A stretch of 64,000 nt of DNA from assembly GCF_001469875.2 (NCBI RefSeq), contig NZ_LOPW02000004.1:1-64000 (forward strand), written 5' to 3'. The translations under genes and the position numbers were made by a program. This stretch comes from Haloferax marisrubri. Its GTDB lineage: Archaea; Halobacteriota; Halobacteria; Halobacteriales; Haloferacaceae. Shown here one piece after another: positions 1 through 9,013 of the stretch; position 1 is the stretch's first letter, and each line of letters opens with the position of its first letter. Below the pieces are notes generated by a model. That model was not told where the DNA came from, made no database searches, and worked only from the letters and a program-made list of their open reading frames with translations.

Positions 1-319
1 GTGGGTGGGTGGGTGTGGGATACCCCGCCGGCGTCAGTCGGTCGACGATGGTGGTGGGGGTGTCGACCGGTCCCGTTCTAGGCTTCCGGTGGAACGCCCG
101 TGCACCGTGCGGTTCGACGAGAACGGGAAGGCGCCGACCGGCGCGCCGAATGATTCGGCGTCGTCGGGTGCACATCACCGTGTTTCCCGACAGGGGTTAT
201 AAGACTGCTCCACCGAGTATCAATCGGGATAATTCGACGGCGGAGAGGCGAAGCGCCGCGTTACAGTCGAGACCGGTCACCGGTGCCACCAGCGCCGAAA
301 CCCGCGAATCCTCGCGGCC
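1..319. other. Intergenic stretch without a recognisable gene
   Basis: No convincing reading frame starts here; the short frames on both strands are arginine-rich and look non-coding. A TATA-like ttataag lies at 197-203 on the plus strand but leads only into the 3' end of the convergent kinase gene. A 14-nt string (cggtcaccggtgcc) occurs near 274 and again near 333, the second copy inside the 3' end of that gene. The window begins with a short GT-rich run. Confidence 0.5.
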
Positions 320-1288
320 TCACAGCCGCGAGCGGTCACCGGTGCCGCCGGTCATCGCGCTCGCCAACGCCCCCTCGACCACGACCTCGTCGCCGAGCGT
401 CGTCAGTTGAATCTCGGGGATGTTCGACATGACCATCTCGCTCATCTGCTCGCGGATGGGCTCTAACACGAGGTCCGGGTTGTTGAGCGCGACCGCGCCG
501 CCGACGTAGATGATGAGCGGCGCGTACGCGTGGACGATGTTGGCGACGCCCATCGCGTTCCAGTGGCCCAGTTGGCTGATGATGTGGTCGGCGAACTCGT
601 CCTCGCCGGCGTGTTCGAACACGTCGACCGCGGAGAAGTCGGGGTCTGAGACGGGAAGCGCGGTTTCCACGGGGTCTTCCTCGTGGAGTTCGCGGGCGTA
701 CTTCGGGATGTTGTTCCCCGAGCAGTAGCCCTCCCAGTGACCGTTGTGGCCGCACCCGCACGTCATGAATCCGTGCGGGTCGAGCGTCAGGTGGCCGACC
801 TCGCCGGCGTTGCCGTCCCACCCGGCGAGGACGTGCCCGTCGACGCAGACGCCCGCGCCGATACCGGAGGAGATGGTGAGATACACCATGTCGTCGGGGT
901 TGCGGTCCGAGTGGAACCGCTCGCCGATGACGCCGGCGTTCGTGTCGTTGTGCAGGTACACCTCGTCCGTGTCCAAGAGCACCGAGAGGGGACCGGTCAG
1001 CGGGATGCGGTCGATGGTGTCCGGCAGGTTCGCCGGGTTCTCGACCGCGCCTTCGGCCAAGTCGAGCGGGCCGATAGCACCGATGCCGGCCGCGACCGCG
1101 TCGCTCGGGTCGATGCCCGCCTCGGCACACGCCTCGCGGACGACGCCGAGAACCGCCTCGGTGACCGCGATTCCGGTCGGACCGCGCGGAGTGCTGTCAC
1201 GGGCCTCTCCGAGGATCGTTCCATCGTCGTCGCCCACCACGGAACGGACGTTTGTCGCCCCCAAGTCGACGCCCACGTAGTACGCCAT
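320..1288 (-). CDS. ROK-family sugar kinase (probable glucokinase)
   Basis: A 322-residue ROK kinase that would phosphorylate glucose or a related sugar with ATP in the cytosol. The N-terminus has the ATP-binding DLGATN motif, and the middle has the ROK signature EVGHLTLDPHG followed by the zinc-binding CGCGHNGHWEG stretch, so the usual ROK metal site is largely present. I start at the ATG at 1288 (MAYYVGV) because the family begins directly with the first beta strand; an ATG three codons upstream is possible. The gene stands alone, and the next gene upstream (AIM24-like) lies about 85 bp away on the same strand. Substrate is inferred from family and length only; another hexose or N-acetylhexosamine is possible. 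Confidence 0.85.
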   Translation of the reverse strand: MAYYVGVDLGATNVRSVVGDDDGTILGEARDSTPRGPTGIAVTEAVLGVVREACAEAGIDPSDAVAAGIGAIGPLDLAEGAVENPANLPDTIDRIPLTGPLSVLLDTDEVYLHNDTNAGVIGERFHSDRNPDDMVYLTISSGIGAGVCVDGHVLAGWDGNAGEVGHLTLDPHGFMTCGCGHNGHWEGYCSGNNIPKYARELHEEDPVETALPVSDPDFSAVDVFEHAGEDEFADHIISQLGHWNAMGVANIVHAYAPLIIYVGGAVALNNPDLVLEPIREQMSEMVMSNIPEIQLTTLGDEVVVEGALASAMTGGTGDRSRL

Positions 1289-1372
1289 CGTTCCCATAGG
1301 GATGCGCCCACCACTTAACTAAGCGGGATTTTCGGTAGATTTACTCGCGGCGATGTAAGTCCCGGGTCGGGG

Positions 1373-2050
1373 TCACGCGGAGTTGTTGGTCGGGAGTTTG
1401 GGGATGAGCCACGAGAGGAACGAGTCCATGCTGCGCGACTGTATCCAGACGGTTCCCGGCCCGGTGAACGTACAGACGAGTCCCTCGCCGCTGAACAGGG
1501 TGGACTTCAGGCCGCCGACGCGCTCGACCGAGAAACTCGTCGTCTCGTCGAAGGCGACGATGTGGCCGGTGTCGACCGTGTAGCGCTCGCCCTCGCCGAG
1601 TTCGACCTCGTGGATGGCCCCGTAGCTCGACAGGAAACTGTCGCCGGTGCCGGTCAGTTTGAGCAGGAACAGCCCTTCGCTCCCGAAGAAGGTCTTCGCC
1701 CCGCCGAAGGAGGTGTCGAGGTCGAGCGCGGGGTCCGAGGCGATGTACGACCCGGACTGCACGTAGAGCGTCTCGTCTTCGAGGCCGTGGTGGACGATGT
1801 CGCCCGGGAGCGGGGGCGCGAAGGAGACCTCGCCCGCCTGCCGCGCGCTGAACGTGTTCTGGAAGAACGACTCGCCGCCGAGGACGCTCCGCTTGAGCGA
1901 CCCGAAGAGGCCGCCTTTCGCGTTCGTCTCGATGTCGATGCCGTCGGAGTAGCTGACCATCGCGCCGGCCTCCGACCGGAGCGACTCGCCCTCGTCGAGC
2001 GAGACGGTGAGGAGGGCGAACGACGGGCGGTAATCGATGGAGTGGTCCAT
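1373..2050 (-). CDS. AIM24/TIGR00266 family protein
   Basis: A 225-residue protein of the AIM24 family (named after a yeast mitochondrial protein; prokaryotic members have no settled function). The pattern seen is typical: an early SLRSEAGAMVSYSDG stretch, a GGLFGSLKRSVLGGESFFQNTF segment and a C-terminal half rich in short beta strands and glycines, with no signal peptide or membrane helix. The start ATG at 2050 gives the usual family length. It is flanked by a sugar kinase and a UspA gene and is not clearly in an operon. Family assignment is firm; function is unknown. Confidence 0.8.
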   Translation of the reverse strand: MDHSIDYRPSFALLTVSLDEGESLRSEAGAMVSYSDGIDIETNAKGGLFGSLKRSVLGGESFFQNTFSARQAGEVSFAPPLPGDIVHHGLEDETLYVQSGSYIASDPALDLDTSFGGAKTFFGSEGLFLLKLTGTGDSFLSSYGAIHEVELGEGERYTVDTGHIVAFDETTSFSVERVGGLKSTLFSGEGLVCTFTGPGTVWIQSRSMDSFLSWLIPKLPTNNSA

Positions 2051-2139
2051 GCGGGAGATGACGGCACGCTAAGATATGTAGTTGCCTGCGAAGCCGGTCG
2101 CCCGGCCGTCGCTCCGGCGGGCGCGCCGCCCGCGGCCCG

Positions 2140-2598
2140 TCACTTGGTGTCCGCGCGGACGAACGTCACGGGGCACGGCGATTCGAGCATGACCTCCTGT
2201 GCGACGCTCCCGAAGACGGCCTTCCCGGCCGGCGAGCGCTTTCGACCGCCGACGACGAGGCGGTCGGCGTCGACCTCCTCCGCGAGAGTGACGAGTTTCT
2301 CACCGTGGTGGCCGACCCGGCCGTGGACGACGTACTCGACGTCAGCCTCGTCGAAGCGTCGCGTGAGTTCGCGGACGATGGCGTGTCGTCGGGCCACGTC
2401 GTCCGCCGAAACCTCCTCGGCCGTGATGTCGAAGTCGAGGTTGTCGAGCGCCTCGTCGTACTCGTCTCTCGTGAAGACGTGTCCGATGACGACCGTCGCG
2501 CCGGTCGGCCCGGCCACGTCGATAGTCTCCTCGGCGAGTCTGTCGATGCGCTCGGCGTCGCCCGCGCCGACCGCGAGCAGGATAGTTTCGATAGCCAT
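2140..2598 (-). CDS. Universal stress protein (UspA family)
   Basis: A 152-residue single-domain Usp protein. It begins with the typical ETILLAVGAGDAER strand-loop and ends with the nucleotide-binding signature: LVVGGRKRSPAGKAVFGS, then a SVAQEVMLESPCPVTFVR tail. The G-2x-G-9x-G(S/T) spacing suggests an ATP-binding Usp. Such proteins bind nucleotides and help cells survive stress, but their precise targets are rarely known. It appears monocistronic. The upstream gap (2599-2790) contains an AT-rich stretch on the minus strand just above the start, suitable for an archaeal promoter. Confidence 0.88.
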   Translation of the reverse strand: MAIETILLAVGAGDAERIDRLAEETIDVAGPTGATVVIGHVFTRDEYDEALDNLDFDITAEEVSADDVARRHAIVRELTRRFDEADVEYVVHGRVGHHGEKLVTLAEEVDADRLVVGGRKRSPAGKAVFGSVAQEVMLESPCPVTFVRADTK

Positions 2599-2790
2599 AC
2601 CAACCGGTTCGTCCCGGTATCACTTAACCGTGCCGGGAATTTTTACTCACAATCGAAATAAAAATTCGTGTTCATGGCTGGCGAAGTCGCTGTCAGCCGG
2701 AGCGTCACGTGCTAACACTATGTACGTTTCGCCGGCGTCGCAGCCGCTCAACGAATGGGTGCGCGAGAAAATCGAACCGCGTCGGACGGC

Positions 2791-3171
2791 TCAGACGTCG
2801 GGCGCGTCGTCTTCGACCGCACGCTTCATCGAGTCGCGACGGGACTTCGCGTCGCGGCCCGTCGCCTCGAGGAGGAAGTCGTTCTTCGCGCTGACGGCCT
2901 CGCCAGCGGCTTCGAGGTCCTCGGGAGCGAGGTCGGCCGGGTCGGCCTCCTCGAAGTTGACCGCGAGCTTGTCCTTCTTGCCGCTGTACTTGACCGCGCC
3001 GGCGACGATGCGGGTGAACACGGGGTTCTTGGGTTCGCCGACGACGTAGAGGTCGCTTCCTTTGAACTCCTCGGTGCCGGTGATGGGGCCGAAGTAGTCC
3101 TCGACCGTCGCTTTCATGTCCGGAATTCGCTCTTCGAGCGTCTCCCCACGACGCATCTTGTACTCCTTCAT
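2791..3171 (-). CDS. DUF5611-type conserved haloarchaeal protein
   Basis: A 126-residue soluble acidic protein beginning MKEYKMRRGETLEERIPDM. I recognise it as a conserved haloarchaeal family (I believe DUF5611). It has mixed alpha/beta character with a central VVGEPKNPVFTRIVAGAVKY segment and no metal-binding cysteines, signal or membrane segment. It lies 70 bp downstream of the zinc-ribbon gene on the same strand and could be co-transcribed with it. The function is unknown. Confidence 0.7.
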   Translation of the reverse strand: MKEYKMRRGETLEERIPDMKATVEDYFGPITGTEEFKGSDLYVVGEPKNPVFTRIVAGAVKYSGKKDKLAVNFEEADPADLAPEDLEAAGEAVSAKNDFLLEATGRDAKSRRDSMKRAVEDDAPDV

Positions 3172-3241
3172 GGACGCCTTTTCGACAGGGGATGGTTTAC
3201 CTGTTTCGCGACTCTGCGACGCCTGCGAGGGCGTGCCGCGG

Positions 3242-4270
3242 TCAGGATTCCCGCTCGGCGATGTAGCCCTTTTTACACTCGGGGCAGATGTCGCCGGCCC
3301 GCATCGACGACGAGGACGCGCCGCGGGCGTGCCCGCAGTTCGGACAGTAGTACTCGACGGCGTCGTCTGGGGCCTCGTTTCCGACGTTCGACTCGTCGGC
3401 GCGGACGAACTCGTCTTCGTCCTCCGCCTCGATGTACTGGCCGTTGGACTGCTGGCCCTGCTGGCCCTGCTGGGCGCTTCCCTCGGGCGTCAGGCCGCCG
3501 CCGAACGAGACCGAAACCGGCTCGCCGTCGTCGGGTTGGGCGTTCCAACCCTCGTCGTCGCCCGGCGCGTCGGGCCACGCCCCGCGTTCGCGGGTCTGAC
3601 TCTGTTCGGACTCCGCCTCGGCGTCTGCGCCGGCCTCTGCGTCCGCGTCGATGAACTCCGCGTCGTCACCGTCGGCCGGCGGCGTCGGGTCGTCGGTCTC
3701 GACTTCGTCGACCTCGTCGGGCCACTGCGTCCGGTCGCGGGTGGTCGACGACTGCTCTTCGTCGTCGTCGAGGATGATGCCGTCGTCGGTCACCGGCGGC
3801 GCGTCGGCGCTCCCGGCGTCGTCGCCGTCGGCCGACTCGTCAGCGGTTTGGGCGTCGGCCGCGCCCGCGGCTTCGTTCGGCTGTTGCGCCGCAGGGTCAG
3901 CGTCCGCGTCCGCGCCCGCACCAGCGTCGCTGGCGGCGTCGGCGGTGGCGGCGTCGACTTCGGCCCGCGTCTCCGCGTCCGGAGCCGTCTCGATGGCGGG
4001 GTCCTCGGCGTCGGAGACGCCCGGTTTCGGGTTCGCCGGCTCGAAGCCGGCGGCCGCGGTCTCGACTTCGCCCTCCGTCATCCCGACCTCCTCGGGCGTT
4101 CGGATGGCCGTGACCTCCTTGTTCTCGCTGATGACCTGTTCGTGTCCGCACCGCGAGCAGACCTGTATCTCTCGAATCGAGACGACCACCTCGTCGCCGC
4201 GTTCCTCGCGCTCCCGTTCCGTCTCGGGGTCTCCGTAGGAGTGCCCGAGAAGACGGCAAGTAAGTCCCAT
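3242..4270 (-). CDS. Haloarchaeal zinc-ribbon protein with long acidic linker
   Basis: A 342-residue protein with zinc-binding pairs at both ends. The N-terminus (MGLTCRLLGHSYGD) is followed by CSRCGHEQ, and the C-terminus has CPNCGHARGAS and CPECKKGY. The roughly 200 residues between are low-complexity, rich in Asp/Glu/Ala with QQGQQGQQ runs, so probably disordered. I start at the ATG at 4270 because MGLTCRLLGH looks like a conserved N-terminus; the upstream ATG at 4345 adds 25 residues that look non-coding. The two ribbons suggest a nucleic-acid or protein adaptor; nothing more specific can be said. The divergent gene upstream encodes a winged-helix-like protein. Confidence 0.7.
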   Translation of the reverse strand: MGLTCRLLGHSYGDPETEREREERGDEVVVSIREIQVCSRCGHEQVISENKEVTAIRTPEEVGMTEGEVETAAAGFEPANPKPGVSDAEDPAIETAPDAETRAEVDAATADAASDAGAGADADADPAAQQPNEAAGAADAQTADESADGDDAGSADAPPVTDDGIILDDDEEQSSTTRDRTQWPDEVDEVETDDPTPPADGDDAEFIDADAEAGADAEAESEQSQTRERGAWPDAPGDDEGWNAQPDDGEPVSVSFGGGLTPEGSAQQGQQGQQSNGQYIEAEDEDEFVRADESNVGNEAPDDAVEYYCPNCGHARGASSSSMRAGDICPECKKGYIAERES

Positions 4271-4374
4271 TACGCGAGGATTCCGGGGTTCGGAAACAAA
4301 AAGGTACCCCCTGCCTGTCGGACGCCCGTCAGACGGGCGGTACAAGTAAACAGGAGGCGAACGATGTACCCGCT

Positions 4375-4674
4375 ATGAGAGCGAGGCGGGAGTTTCGGAA
4401 CCGCCGCGACATCGAGGTCGCGGTACTCGACGCGCTCGTCGACCGCCACGACGAGGGGATGACGGTGTTCGAACTCCGTGCTGCCGTGGACGCCGACATC
4501 GACACCATCGAGGAGGCGCTGTCGGCGCTGAAGGACGAGAGCCTCATCGTGGTCGAGGAGGCCGACACGGGGGTACTCATCCACGCCGACGAGCGCGTCG
4601 TTCCGGACCCGAGCGAAGCCGTCGAAGAGGACGCGTCGCTGTTCGAGAGACTCCGCGAGCGGTTCGGACTCTGA
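4375..4674 (+). CDS. Small winged-helix-like protein (DUF6432-type)
   Basis: A 99-residue acidic protein. Residues 10-70 read as a winged helix: DIEVAVLDALVDRH, MTVFELRAAVDADIDTIEEALSALKDESLIVVEE, then a short beta hairpin. The tail SLFERLRERFGL is an amphipathic helix. It could be a DNA-binding regulator or a protein-interaction wHTH. It is divergent from the zinc-ribbon gene, sharing a 104-bp control region. I believe it belongs to the haloarchaeal DUF6432 group; the function is not known. Confidence 0.65.
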   Translation: MRARREFRNRRDIEVAVLDALVDRHDEGMTVFELRAAVDADIDTIEEALSALKDESLIVVEEADTGVLIHADERVVPDPSEAVEEDASLFERLRERFGL

Positions 4675-4814
4675 GCGCGGCGACGCGGAGCACAGGCTGT
4701 TTTGACTACCTGTCCATCGGTCGGTGACCGACGCCGGGTCGGCCCCGCGCCGAAAGCCGGGCGAGTCGTCCGGGAGTGGGAGGGTTTTACGCGCCGAAGG
4801 CGAAACGGGGTGTA

Positions 4815-5912
4815 ATGACACTCGTCGCCGACATCCACGAGGCACACGGTGCGACGTTCGAGACGCGCGGCGGAATCGAGGTCGTGAGCCACTACGGCCG
4901 CCCCGAACGGACCCACCGCGCCGTCAGAAACGGCGTCGGCGTCATCGAACACGGCTACGGCGTGGTCGTCGTCGAGGGCGAAGACCGGGTCGACTACGTC
5001 GATAACGCGGTGACGAACACCGTTCCCGACGAGGACGGCGAGGGCGTCTACGCCCTGCTGTTAGACCCCGACGGCCGCATCGAGACGGAGATGTACGTCT
5101 ACAACGCGGGCGAACGACTGCTGATTTTCACTCCGCGTGACCGCGCCGAACCGCTCGTCGAGGAGTGGCGTTCGAAGACGTTCCTCCAGCGCGTGAAAAT
5201 CCGCGACGCCTCCGACGAGTTCGGCGTCTTCGGCGTCCACGGCCCGCAGTCGACCGAGAAGGTGGCGAGCATCCTCTCGGGGGCAGGCGCGCCGGAGCCG
5301 GAACTCTCCTTCGTCCGCGGCTCCATCGGCGGCGAACTCGGCGTCACGGTCGTCGCCTCCGACAACCCGACCGGCGAGGAGGGCTACGACGTCATCTGCC
5401 GCGCGAAGGACGCAGAAGACGTGCTCGACGCGCTCCTGTTCTACGGCAACCCCTCGGTCCCCGTCGGCTACCAGACGTGGGACAGCCTCACCGCCGAGGC
5501 CGGCACGCCGCTCTTCGAGTCGGAACTCCGCGGTAACGTCCCGAACGTCGTCGGCGTCCGCAACGCGCTCGACTTCGACAAGGGCTGTTTCGTCGGCCAG
5601 GAACTCGTCTCGAAGATAGAAAACCGCGGGCGGCCCTCGCGCCGGCTCGTTGGCTTCCGCGCCGACGACCTCCCCGACTCGGGTGCCGAGGTCTCGACGG
5701 ACGGCGAGCCGGTCGGAACCGTCACCCGCGCCGTCGAGAGCCCAATGCTCGAATCGCCCATCGGCTTCGCGCTCGTGGACTACGGTCTCGACGCCGACGC
5801 CCTCGAAGTCGTCGTCGACGGCGACCGCGTCGGCGCGACCCGCGAGTCGCTCCCGTTCGTCGAGGGGAGCGCGGTGTCGGCGCGGATTCCGACGTATCCG
5901 GGCGAGAACTGA
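4815..5912 (+). CDS. GcvT/YgfZ-like folate-binding protein
   Basis: A 365-residue protein of the aminomethyltransferase (GcvT) fold. The start is the ATG at 4815 (MTLVADIHEAHGATF), which matches GcvT N-termini better than the ATG at 4776. Around residue 256 it carries KGCFVGQE, the signature that marks YgfZ/IBA57 proteins, which assist Fe-S cluster enzymes using folate rather than cleaving glycine. No gcvH or gcvP gene lies nearby, which also favours a stand-alone YgfZ-like role. An alternative is one of the broad haloarchaeal GcvT paralogues with an uncharacterised demethylase activity. It is convergent with the flavoprotein gene that follows. Confidence 0.8.
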   Translation: MTLVADIHEAHGATFETRGGIEVVSHYGRPERTHRAVRNGVGVIEHGYGVVVVEGEDRVDYVDNAVTNTVPDEDGEGVYALLLDPDGRIETEMYVYNAGERLLIFTPRDRAEPLVEEWRSKTFLQRVKIRDASDEFGVFGVHGPQSTEKVASILSGAGAPEPELSFVRGSIGGELGVTVVASDNPTGEEGYDVICRAKDAEDVLDALLFYGNPSVPVGYQTWDSLTAEAGTPLFESELRGNVPNVVGVRNALDFDKGCFVGQELVSKIENRGRPSRRLVGFRADDLPDSGAEVSTDGEPVGTVTRAVESPMLESPIGFALVDYGLDADALEVVVDGDRVGATRESLPFVEGSAVSARIPTYPGEN

Positions 5913-5934
5913 GCGGGGCGTCCGGGGGCAGTCC

Positions 5935-7017
5935 TCAGAACAGTTTCTTCAGGTGTTCGCGCGAGAAGAACGAACTCGGTTTGTCCATGTGGACGCCGAT
6001 TTCGCCCGACAGCGACCGGAGGCCGACCCGCTGGAGCCACTCGGGGAAGGAGTAACACCGGCGCACGAGGTGCCCCAGCCGAATCTCCCGTGAGAGTTCG
6101 TCCCGCCACGCGTCCTCGTAGGCCGACAGCGTCTCTGGGTCGTCGGGGTCGATGGTCGCGGCGGCGATGTCGGCCGCGGTCATCCCGTAGAGGATGCCGC
6201 CGCCGGTGAAGGGCTTAGTCTGAGCGGCCGCGTCGCCGATGAGGAACGCCCGCCGGGTCGTCGTCCGGTCCGGCGGGCCGATGGGGATGGCTCCCGAACA
6301 GAAGTGCTCCGTCTCCACGTCGTAGGTGTTCGTGAGCGCGTCGAACATGTCGTTGACCTCAGCGCCCGGCGGGGCCGCGAGGCCGTACTCGACTCCGGCG
6401 TCGCCGCGGGGGATGCGCCACGCGAAGAACCGCGGGACCGTGAGGTGCACGTCCACGAAGTCGCCGTCGTCCGGGTCGGGGTCGAACGCGAGGACGCCGT
6501 GGAGCGTCTCCGACGGTTCGGGGAGGTCGAGCGCTCGGCGGACCCGCGAAGTCGGGCCGTCGCATCCGGCGACCATCTTCGACTCGAACTGGACGGTGCC
6601 GGCCTCGCCGGCCACGCTCACGGTCAGTCGGACCCGGTCGTCGAGTTCCTCGACGGCGGTGACGGTGTGGCCCTCGCGCACGTCGGCACCGGCGTCGCGG
6701 GCGCAGTCGGCGAGGGTGCGGTCGAGTTCGACGCGGTCGATGACGTTCGAGACCTCGCTTTGCTTGTAGAACGGGTAGGCTTTCGAGTTCGGGCCGCCGA
6801 CGCGGAAGTTCGCCCCGTAGATGCGGTTCTGAAACAGGCGGTCGCGCGCCTCGTCGGGGACGTACTCCCAGATGTCGGTGCTGACGTGGCCGGAGCACGC
6901 GAGGGGCGTCCCGACCTCGCCTTTCTCCAGCGCGAGCACGTCGTAGCCCGCGTCGGCCGCGCGGCGGGCGAACCGCGCGCCGGCGGGACCGACGCCGACG
7001 ACGGCGAAATCGTACAT
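5935..7017 (-). CDS. Geranylgeranyl-reductase-family FAD-dependent protein
   Basis: A 360-residue flavoprotein. The N-terminus has the Rossmann dinucleotide-binding motif (VVGVGPAGARFARRAADAG), followed by the family-typical ACSGHVS segment near residue 42 and a second FAD-contact motif in FLIGDAAAQTKPFTGGGI. In archaea this family saturates the geranylgeranyl chains of membrane lipids or other isoprenoids such as menaquinone and carotenoid precursors. No lipid gene adjoins it, and haloarchaea carry several paralogues, so the substrate is open. The start ATG at 7017 places the Rossmann motif at the very N-terminus. Confidence 0.85.
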   Translation of the reverse strand: MYDFAVVGVGPAGARFARRAADAGYDVLALEKGEVGTPLACSGHVSTDIWEYVPDEARDRLFQNRIYGANFRVGGPNSKAYPFYKQSEVSNVIDRVELDRTLADCARDAGADVREGHTVTAVEELDDRVRLTVSVAGEAGTVQFESKMVAGCDGPTSRVRRALDLPEPSETLHGVLAFDPDPDDGDFVDVHLTVPRFFAWRIPRGDAGVEYGLAAPPGAEVNDMFDALTNTYDVETEHFCSGAIPIGPPDRTTTRRAFLIGDAAAQTKPFTGGGILYGMTAADIAAATIDPDDPETLSAYEDAWRDELSREIRLGHLVRRCYSFPEWLQRVGLRSLSGEIGVHMDKPSSFFSREHLKKLF

Positions 7018-7092
7018 GGTTGGGCGTTGCCGCGCCGACCCATGAATCTTCTCGCTTCGGGCGACGGCGCGAACCGACCGAAAACCGCCCGA

Positions 7093-8100
7093 CTACGCGA
7101 CGACCGCCAGCCCCGACGCGGTTCGCCGCGTCCCGTCCCACGGGACCTCGATTCGGTCCCACGAGTCGCCGAAGTCGGCCGTTCGGTAGAGGCCGCGGTC
7201 GTTCGCGGCGTAGCACTCGCCGTCGGTTCGTCCGGCGGCCAAGACCGCCCGCGTCGCGCCCGGCCCGGTCGGCAGTCCGGTCTCGTCGAGGCGTTCCCAC
7301 GAGTCGTCGCCGTCGCCCGGCGAGCCCCGCCGGCGGTAGAGGTACGCCGCCGCCGACTCAACTCGGTGGGCGCGCATCGGCCCCGAGGCGGCCGTCAGGA
7401 GCACCAAGTCCGGGTCCGCGGGGTCGACGACGACGCTCCAACAGTAGCCGTGGCCGAGCCCCTCGGTCGGCGTCATCCACGTCTCGCCCGCGTCGTCGGT
7501 CTCGGCGTAGCCGTCGCCCGCGGCGACCCAGACGCGGCCCGGTCGGTCGGGGTGCGTCGCCATCGAGTGCGTGTCTCGCTTGCTCGCCGGCACGCGGTCT
7601 TGCCACGTGTCGCCGCCGTCGAGCGAGCGGACGAACGCCCCGGCTTCGACCGCGACGAACAGCCGGTCGGCGTCGGTCGGGTCCGGCTCTATCCAGCGGA
7701 CGTGGTGAGTGTGCGGGCGGGGCGGGAACGCCCACGACGACGCCGAATCGAGGTCCGAAAGCGGCGCGAGTTCGGCCCACGTGTCGCCGCCGTCGCGGGA
7801 GCGGAAGACGGCCGAGGGTTCGGTGCCGGCGTAGACCACCTCGGGGTCGGCCGGGGAGACGGCGAGGCTCGTCACCGATTCGGGGAGCGCGTCGGTGCCG
7901 ACCGCGTGCCACGACGCCCCGCCGTCGGTCGTTCGGAAGACGCCGGCGTCGAAGGTCCCGCAGAACGCCCGGTCCGGCGCGCGCCGGTCGGCCGCGACGC
8001 ACTCGATTCGGTGCTCGCCGAGTCGCCGTCGTGCGGTCGAGTCGTCCGGTGACCCCGAGACCGCGAGAACCGCGCCGTTGGCGGCGGCGTAAAGATGCAT
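7093..8100 (-). CDS. BNR/VPS10-like beta-propeller protein
   Basis: A 335-residue soluble beta-propeller. It contains repeated sialidase-type Asp boxes, visible as S.DGG.TW or T.DGGASW: TTDGGASWHAV, SRDGGDTWAEL, SLDGGDTWQDR, TDDAGETWMTP and TADFGDSWDRI. That makes five blades with the motif. No signal peptide is visible, so it is probably cytosolic. Comparable haloarchaeal proteins are annotated as exo-alpha-sialidase-like or photosystem assembly-like without experimental function. It is 75 bp upstream of the flavoprotein gene on the same strand. Confidence 0.75.
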   Translation of the reverse strand: MHLYAAANGAVLAVSGSPDDSTARRRLGEHRIECVAADRRAPDRAFCGTFDAGVFRTTDGGASWHAVGTDALPESVTSLAVSPADPEVVYAGTEPSAVFRSRDGGDTWAELAPLSDLDSASSWAFPPRPHTHHVRWIEPDPTDADRLFVAVEAGAFVRSLDGGDTWQDRVPASKRDTHSMATHPDRPGRVWVAAGDGYAETDDAGETWMTPTEGLGHGYCWSVVVDPADPDLVLLTAASGPMRAHRVESAAAYLYRRRGSPGDGDDSWERLDETGLPTGPGATRAVLAAGRTDGECYAANDRGLYRTADFGDSWDRIEVPWDGTRRTASGLAVVA

Positions 8101-8209
8101 GGGAGACGTAGGCGCTCAGCGGTGAAAAAGCGACTCGCGCGGGTGGTGGACCGAATGGGCGGGCGGGCGGCCCGCCCACGTCGAGAACGACGGCGACGAG
8201 AGACGGCGG

Positions 8210-9013
8210 CTACGACAGGTCCCGCCGCTCGAACACCTCGGCCGCGAGGACGACGAGGACGCACGTCACGGCGACGAGGACGGCGATGCCGCCCCAGTCA
8301 ACGTCGCCGGCGACGAGGAGTTCGCCGGGGTCGAGATAGCGCGTGAGCGACAGGGCCCCGAGGAACTCGTAGTCGGTGTCGATCGTCAGGGAGTCGAGGA
8401 GGAACGTCCCGAAGACGACGCCGATGGCCGCGCCCTGCGCCCGGCGGACGCGCCCGAAAAACGCCGACGCGAGGAGGCCGACGGCGACGCAGGCGACGAG
8501 GTAGAGACCGCCGACGGCGTGGACCGCGAGAAGACGAGTGAGGTGAATCTCCTCGTCGATGAGGCCCGCGCCGACGACGACGGCCGCGAGGAGCGCGAGG
8601 TCCACGACGGCGACCGCGGGGAGCATCGCGAGGAACTTGCCGACGACGAACCGGGTGCGCGAGACGGGCCTGACGAGGACGAGTTCGACCGACTGGCGGT
8701 CGACCTCGCCGGCGACGAGCGACCCCGCGGCGTAAGCGAAGTAGCTCCCGACGATGAGGAGCCAGACGAGTTGGTAGAGTTCGACCACGAGGTAGCCCTC
8801 GAGCGAGGAGATGTCGGTGACGCTCCCGACGAAGGCCGCCTGAAACTCCTCGGGATACGACTCCAGCAGTTCGGCGAAGTCGATGTCGGACTCGCCGAAC
8901 GACGGGTAGACGGCGATGGTGAGCCCCGCGGTCGCCACGAGGAGCACGCTGACGATGACGAGACCGCGCCGACGCCGGGCGAACTCGAAGGCCGCGATAT
9001 CGAGTTCACGCAT
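8210..9013 (-). CDS. ABC-2 type transporter permease
   Basis: A 267-residue membrane protein with about six hydrophobic segments: GLVIVSVLLVATAGLTIAV near the N-terminus, then LYQLVWLLIVGSYFAYAAG, MLPAVAVVDLALLAAVVVGAG, AVGGLYLVACVAVGLLASA, GAAIGVVFGTFLLD and a C-terminal IAVLVAVTCVLVVLAAEVF. The motif AGSLVAGEVDRQSVELVLVRPVSRTRFVVGKF is typical of ABC-2 permeases. Its start overlaps the end of the ATPase gene by 8 bp, so the two are co-translated and form an exporter of unknown substrate. Confidence 0.9.
   Translation of the reverse strand: MRELDIAAFEFARRRRGLVIVSVLLVATAGLTIAVYPSFGESDIDFAELLESYPEEFQAAFVGSVTDISSLEGYLVVELYQLVWLLIVGSYFAYAAGSLVAGEVDRQSVELVLVRPVSRTRFVVGKFLAMLPAVAVVDLALLAAVVVGAGLIDEEIHLTRLLAVHAVGGLYLVACVAVGLLASAFFGRVRRAQGAAIGVVFGTFLLDSLTIDTDYEFLGALSLTRYLDPGELLVAGDVDWGGIAVLVAVTCVLVVLAAEVFERRDLS

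Noticed and set aside
1-60. GT-rich run at the start as a repeat or origin element
   Set aside because: It is a short simple-sequence stretch at the window edge with no partner copy or origin-associated gene.
2755-4378. Plus-strand frames opposite the DUF5611-type and zinc-ribbon genes
   Set aside because: Shadow frames; the minus-strand products have zinc motifs and family-like N-termini.
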